This document shows, in pieces, positions 60,785 to 64,000 of a stretch of DNA of 64,000 nt; position 1 is the first letter of the stretch; every line of letters starts with the position of its first letter. The position numbers were made by a program, and so were the translations under genes. Source of the DNA: Paraburkholderia sp. BL25I1N1 (GTDB taxonomy: Bacteria; Pseudomonadota; Gammaproteobacteria; Burkholderiales; Burkholderiaceae); the NCBI RefSeq assembly GCF_003002025.1, contig NZ_PVZB01000011.1, forward strand, positions 124,001-188,000, written 5' to 3'. The notes beneath the pieces were generated by a model. It had not been told where the DNA came from. It saw only the letters and a program-made list of their open reading frames with translations, and ran no database searches.

Positions 60785-62527
60785 CTACTTTTTCATTGCC
60801 GCGCTTTGCGGATTCAGATTGGTCAAGCGGCCGCTTTCGGTGCCGGCCGCTTCGTCGATGACGGCGTTGATCAGACTCGGTTTGCCTGAGGCGATCGATT
60901 CGAGCAGCGCCTTCGTCAGTTCTTCCGGCGTGGTCGCGTGATAGCCAATGCCGCCGAACGCCTCGATCATCTTGTCGTAGCGCGCGTTCTTCACGAACAC
61001 GGTCGGCGCGACATCCTTGCCGCCGGTCGGGTTTACGTCTGTGCCACGGTACACGCCGTTGTTGTTGAAGACGATAGTGCAAACCGGCAAGTCATAACGG
61101 CAGATGGTTTCGAGTTCCATGCCGCTGAAGCCGAACGCGCTGTCACCTTCAATCGCGACGACCGGTTTGCCGCTCGTCACCGCCGCGCCGATCGCGAAGC
61201 CCATGCCGATGCCCATGATTCCCCACGTGCCCGAGTCGAAGCGTTTGCGCGGCTCGTACATGTCGATGATGCTGCGCGCGTAGTCGAGCGTGTTCGCGCC
61301 TTCGTTGACGACGTTGATGTCCGGACGTGTTTTCAGCACGTCGCGGATCGCGCGCAACGCGCTGTGGAAATTCATCGGCGACGGGTTCTTGTCGAGCGTC
61401 GCGGCCATCTTGGCGAGATTCTTGTTCTTGCGCTCCGCGATCGCGCCGGTCCACTCGCTGCCCGGCTTTTTGTAGCTCGCATCGAGGCCTTCACGCAGCG
61501 CCGCCACGCACGAACCGATATCGCCGATCACCGGCGCGGCGATCGCGACGTTACTGTCGATTTCCGTCGGCGAGATGTCGACCTGGACGAACTTCTTCGG
61601 CTCCGCGCCCCACGTCTTGCCCTTGCCGTGCGAGAGCAGCCAGTTCAGACGCGCACCGATCAGCACGACGACGTCGGCTTCCTGCAGCACGAACGAACGC
61701 GCCGCCGACGCCGATTGCTCGTGTGTATCGGGCAGCAGGCCCTTGGCCATCGACATCGGCAGATACGGAATGCCGCTTTGTTCGACGAAGCCGCGAATCT
61801 CCGCGTCGGCCTGCGCGTACGCCGCGCCTTTGCCGAGCAGGATCAGCGGACGCTTCGCGCTCTTCAGCACATCAATGGCGCGCTTGACCGATTCCGGCGC
61901 GGGCAATTGACGAGGCGCTGCGTCGATCACGCGCACCAGCGATTGCTGCGCTTTGACGGCGTCCAGGGTTTGCGCGAGCAGTTTCGCGGGCAGGTCCAGA
62001 TAGACGCCGCCAGGGCGGCCCGACACCGCGGCGCGGATCGCGCGCGCCACGCCGATGCCGATATCTTCCGCATGCAGCACGCGATAAGCGGCCTTCGCGT
62101 ACGGCTTGGCTGCATTCAACTGATCCATCTCTTCGTAATCGCCTTGCTGCAGATCGACGATTTCGCGCTCGCTCGAGCCGCTGATGAGGATCATCGGGAA
62201 GCAGTTGGTGGTCGCGTTGGCGAGTGCGGTCAGTCCGTTCAGAAAGCCCGGCGCCGACACCGTCAGGCAGATGCCCGGCTTCTTCGTCATGTAACCGGAA
62301 ACGGCCGCCGCATTGCCCGCATGCTGTTCATGGCGAAAGCCGATGAACCGCATGCCTTCCGCCTGGGCAAGACGCGCCAGGTCGGTGATCGGGATGCCGA
62401 CCAGGCCAAAGATGGTGTCGATGTCGTTCAGTTTCAGCGCGTCGATGACGAGATGGAATCCGTCGGTCGTCTCGGTCGCCTGTTGTGTCGACGTGTTGTC
62501 TGTTGTGGGCTGGTCGGCTTCTGCCAT
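60785..62527 (-). CDS. oxc: Oxalyl-CoA decarboxylase
   Basis: Oxc (580 residues) is a thiamine-diphosphate enzyme that converts oxalyl-CoA to formyl-CoA and CO2. The Pyr domain has the catalytic Glu near GFRHEQHAGNAAAVSGYMTKK (about 53-73), and the thiamine/Mg site is GDSAFGFSGMELETICRYDLPVCTIVFNNNGVY (about 465-497). Length is typical of the family. Together with Frc it forms the oxalate cycle, and with the adjacent antiporter it can generate a proton gradient. It lies 24 bases upstream of frc and 64 bases after the antiporter gene. Confidence 0.96.
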   Translation of the reverse strand: MAEADQPTTDNTSTQQATETTDGFHLVIDALKLNDIDTIFGLVGIPITDLARLAQAEGMRFIGFRHEQHAGNAAAVSGYMTKKPGICLTVSAPGFLNGLTALANATTNCFPMILISGSSEREIVDLQQGDYEEMDQLNAAKPYAKAAYRVLHAEDIGIGVARAIRAAVSGRPGGVYLDLPAKLLAQTLDAVKAQQSLVRVIDAAPRQLPAPESVKRAIDVLKSAKRPLILLGKGAAYAQADAEIRGFVEQSGIPYLPMSMAKGLLPDTHEQSASAARSFVLQEADVVVLIGARLNWLLSHGKGKTWGAEPKKFVQVDISPTEIDSNVAIAAPVIGDIGSCVAALREGLDASYKKPGSEWTGAIAERKNKNLAKMAATLDKNPSPMNFHSALRAIRDVLKTRPDINVVNEGANTLDYARSIIDMYEPRKRFDSGTWGIMGIGMGFAIGAAVTSGKPVVAIEGDSAFGFSGMELETICRYDLPVCTIVFNNNGVYRGTDVNPTGGKDVAPTVFVKNARYDKMIEAFGGIGYHATTPEELTKALLESIASGKPSLINAVIDEAAGTESGRLTNLNPQSAAMKK

Positions 62528-62591
62528 GACATCTCTCCTTGTTGGCGGGGCGTAGTGTGGTGTTTCGTGAGCGGGGCGCTCACGTGGTCAG

Positions 62592-63923
62592 TCAATCAGG
62601 CGAGCCGCCGGACGACGGCTGCAGCCGTGCTTCGGCGATAACGACGCTGGCCGGCGCGCCTGAGTTTTCGATCCAGCGCTTTCTCATGGGGGCGAGGATG
62701 AACTTCGCGGACACGGCTGCCGCGATCGACACCACGGCGGCGCAGATGAACACCGTGCTCCATCCGCCGTTCGCCGACAGCACCGATGCCAGCGGCACCA
62801 GCATCGACGCGGTGCCCTTCGCGGTGTACAGCGTTCCCGCGTTGGCGGCGGCGTATTTGCTGCCGAAGGTGTCCGCGCAGGTCGCCGGGAAGATCGAGAA
62901 GATTTCGCCCCAGCACAGGAACACGGCAGCCGCGAAGAACATGAAGGCGTACGGGTTGTGGCCGAACTGCATGAGTCCCAGCAGCGCGACGCCTTCGCCG
63001 AGAAAGATCATGAACATCGTGTTTTCCCGGCCGATGCGATCCGACAGAAAGCCGCACAAGGGACGGGTGAAACCGTTGCACAGGTTGTCGATAGACAGTG
63101 TCATCGTAAGGAGCGGCAGCGTGATGCCCATCAGATTCACGGGCAGCTTGGCAAAGCCGTATTCCTTCGCAATCGGCCCGAGCTGCGCGGTCGCGATGAT
63201 GCCGCCGGCTGCGACGAACACGAACATCAGATACAGCACCCAGAAGAGCGGCGAACGGATCATCTCGCCCGGCGTATAGTCGATCTTGCTGGCAACGATG
63301 CGTTTGGCGGCGACAGCGTTGGCGGGCGGCTTCGGCCGAATCAGCATGGTGGCGAGCAGCAGAATGCAGACGCCCTGGAAAATGCCGAAGAACATGAATG
63401 TGTGCTGGTAGCCCGAGCGTTGGATCATGTCGGCAATCGGGATCACGGTGACGGCCGCACCGGCGCCGAAACCCGCCGCGGTCAAACCCGCCGCGAGACC
63501 GCGCTTATCCGGAAACCATTTGAGCGCCGTGCCCACACAGGTGCCGTACACGCAGCCCGCGCCGATCCCGGCAATGACTGCCGCGGCGTACAGCTCGGCG
63601 AGACTGCTTGCATGGGCGTCGATGATCCAGCCGAGCGCCGCGCACAGCGAGCCGCCAATGACAACGGGACGCGGCCCGAACTTGTCGACGAGCCAGCCTT
63701 CGACCGGCACCAGCCAGGTTTCGGTGACGATGAAGATCGTGAACGCTGTCTGGATCGCCGCTTGTCCCCAGTGGTGGGCGTTGTCCATTGGTACGACGAA
63801 CAGCGTCCACGCGTATTGCAGATTCGCGACGAGTCCCATGCACACAATGCCGATCGCGAGTTGCACCCAGCGGTGATGCGTGAATGCAGTGCGGCCTCTT
63901 TCCGATGCGCTGGAATGTCCCAT
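62592..63923 (-). CDS. oxlT: Oxalate/formate antiporter, OFA family
   Basis: A 443-residue MFS transporter of the OFA family with twelve predicted helices. It starts HHRWVQLAIGIVCMGLVANLQYAWTLFVVP and includes GWIIDAH, GAGCVYGTCVGTALKWFPDKRGLAAGL (about 115-141) and WGEIFSIFPATCADTFGSKY near 330. Such proteins exchange oxalate2- for formate-, so formate made by Oxc/Frc leaves as oxalate enters. ATG 63923 has AGGAG and GGAG upstream. It is the first gene of the oxlT-oxc-frc-PAS operon; the promoter is beyond the window edge or in the last 77 bases. Confidence 0.9.
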   Translation of the reverse strand: MGHSSASERGRTAFTHHRWVQLAIGIVCMGLVANLQYAWTLFVVPMDNAHHWGQAAIQTAFTIFIVTETWLVPVEGWLVDKFGPRPVVIGGSLCAALGWIIDAHASSLAELYAAAVIAGIGAGCVYGTCVGTALKWFPDKRGLAAGLTAAGFGAGAAVTVIPIADMIQRSGYQHTFMFFGIFQGVCILLLATMLIRPKPPANAVAAKRIVASKIDYTPGEMIRSPLFWVLYLMFVFVAAGGIIATAQLGPIAKEYGFAKLPVNLMGITLPLLTMTLSIDNLCNGFTRPLCGFLSDRIGRENTMFMIFLGEGVALLGLMQFGHNPYAFMFFAAAVFLCWGEIFSIFPATCADTFGSKYAAANAGTLYTAKGTASMLVPLASVLSANGGWSTVFICAAVVSIAAAVSAKFILAPMRKRWIENSGAPASVVIAEARLQPSSGGSPD

Positions 63924-64000
63924 GTCTCCGTCTCCTGTATATTCCGTCGCGCTCAAATGGCGCGTTGGACTTACGTGATCGAACCGCTTCATCGCCGTTT

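Overview
The window is chromosomal DNA from a high-GC betaproteobacterium of the Burkholderiaceae, most likely a Paraburkholderia. The evidence is the gene content and order: xseB-ispA-dxs; rpsU-yqeY-dnaG-rpoD followed by a CAT-anticodon tRNA; Burkholderia-type porins ending in phenylalanine; an 801-residue sigma-70; pcaQ/pcaHG; and an oxc-frc-oxlT oxalate cluster. No rRNA operon, CRISPR array, prophage or complete insertion sequence was found. This is an assignment from sequence reading alone.

Bases 1-21,100 are mostly housekeeping. They hold a LOG-family nucleotide hydrolase divergent from polA, a type II NADH dehydrogenase, a Tat-exported dienelactone hydrolase-like protein, a rhodanese-type sulfurtransferase and a Rieske oxygenase. 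After these come the isoprenoid cluster (xseB, ispA, dxs), folE2 behind a structured leader, tsaD, a BaiN-like flavoprotein, the macromolecular synthesis cluster (rpsU, yqeY, dnaG, rpoD) and the tRNA.

Bases 21,100-34,500 are looser and more accessory. There are long gene-poor gaps, two convergent porins, a lone IS5-type transposase fragment, a chemoreceptor, a Crp/Fnr-type regulator divergent from an acyl-CoA synthetase, a cold-shock protein, a LysE-type exporter, a very short H-NS-like protein and a penicillin-binding protein of the PBP7 type.

Bases 34,500-43,500 are catabolic. pcaHG with its divergent regulator pcaQ handles protocatechuate, and hppD handles tyrosine breakdown. A DUF1338 enzyme next to a giant FAD/Fe-S dehydrogenase probably converts 2-oxoadipate through 2-hydroxyglutarate to 2-oxoglutarate, the last steps of the D-lysine/2-aminoadipate route.

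Bases 43,500-64,000 hold regulators, a 911-residue KfrA-like coiled-coil DNA-binding protein built from 91-residue (13-heptad) repeats, and a phosphate-flavoured group (two PstS-type proteins flanking a CorA/ZntB transporter and a CHAD protein). They also hold an MFS-nitronate monooxygenase-MFS operon with a LysR gene, and a complete oxalate module (oxlT, oxc, frc) followed by a stand-alone PAS protein.

No clearly new defence or mobile system was seen. The most distinctive signals are the CAT tRNA with a long variable arm, the multi-hairpin leader of folE2, the heptad-exact repeats of the KfrA-like protein, and paired palindromes at the crp-like/acyl-CoA synthetase and pcaQ/pcaHG junctions.
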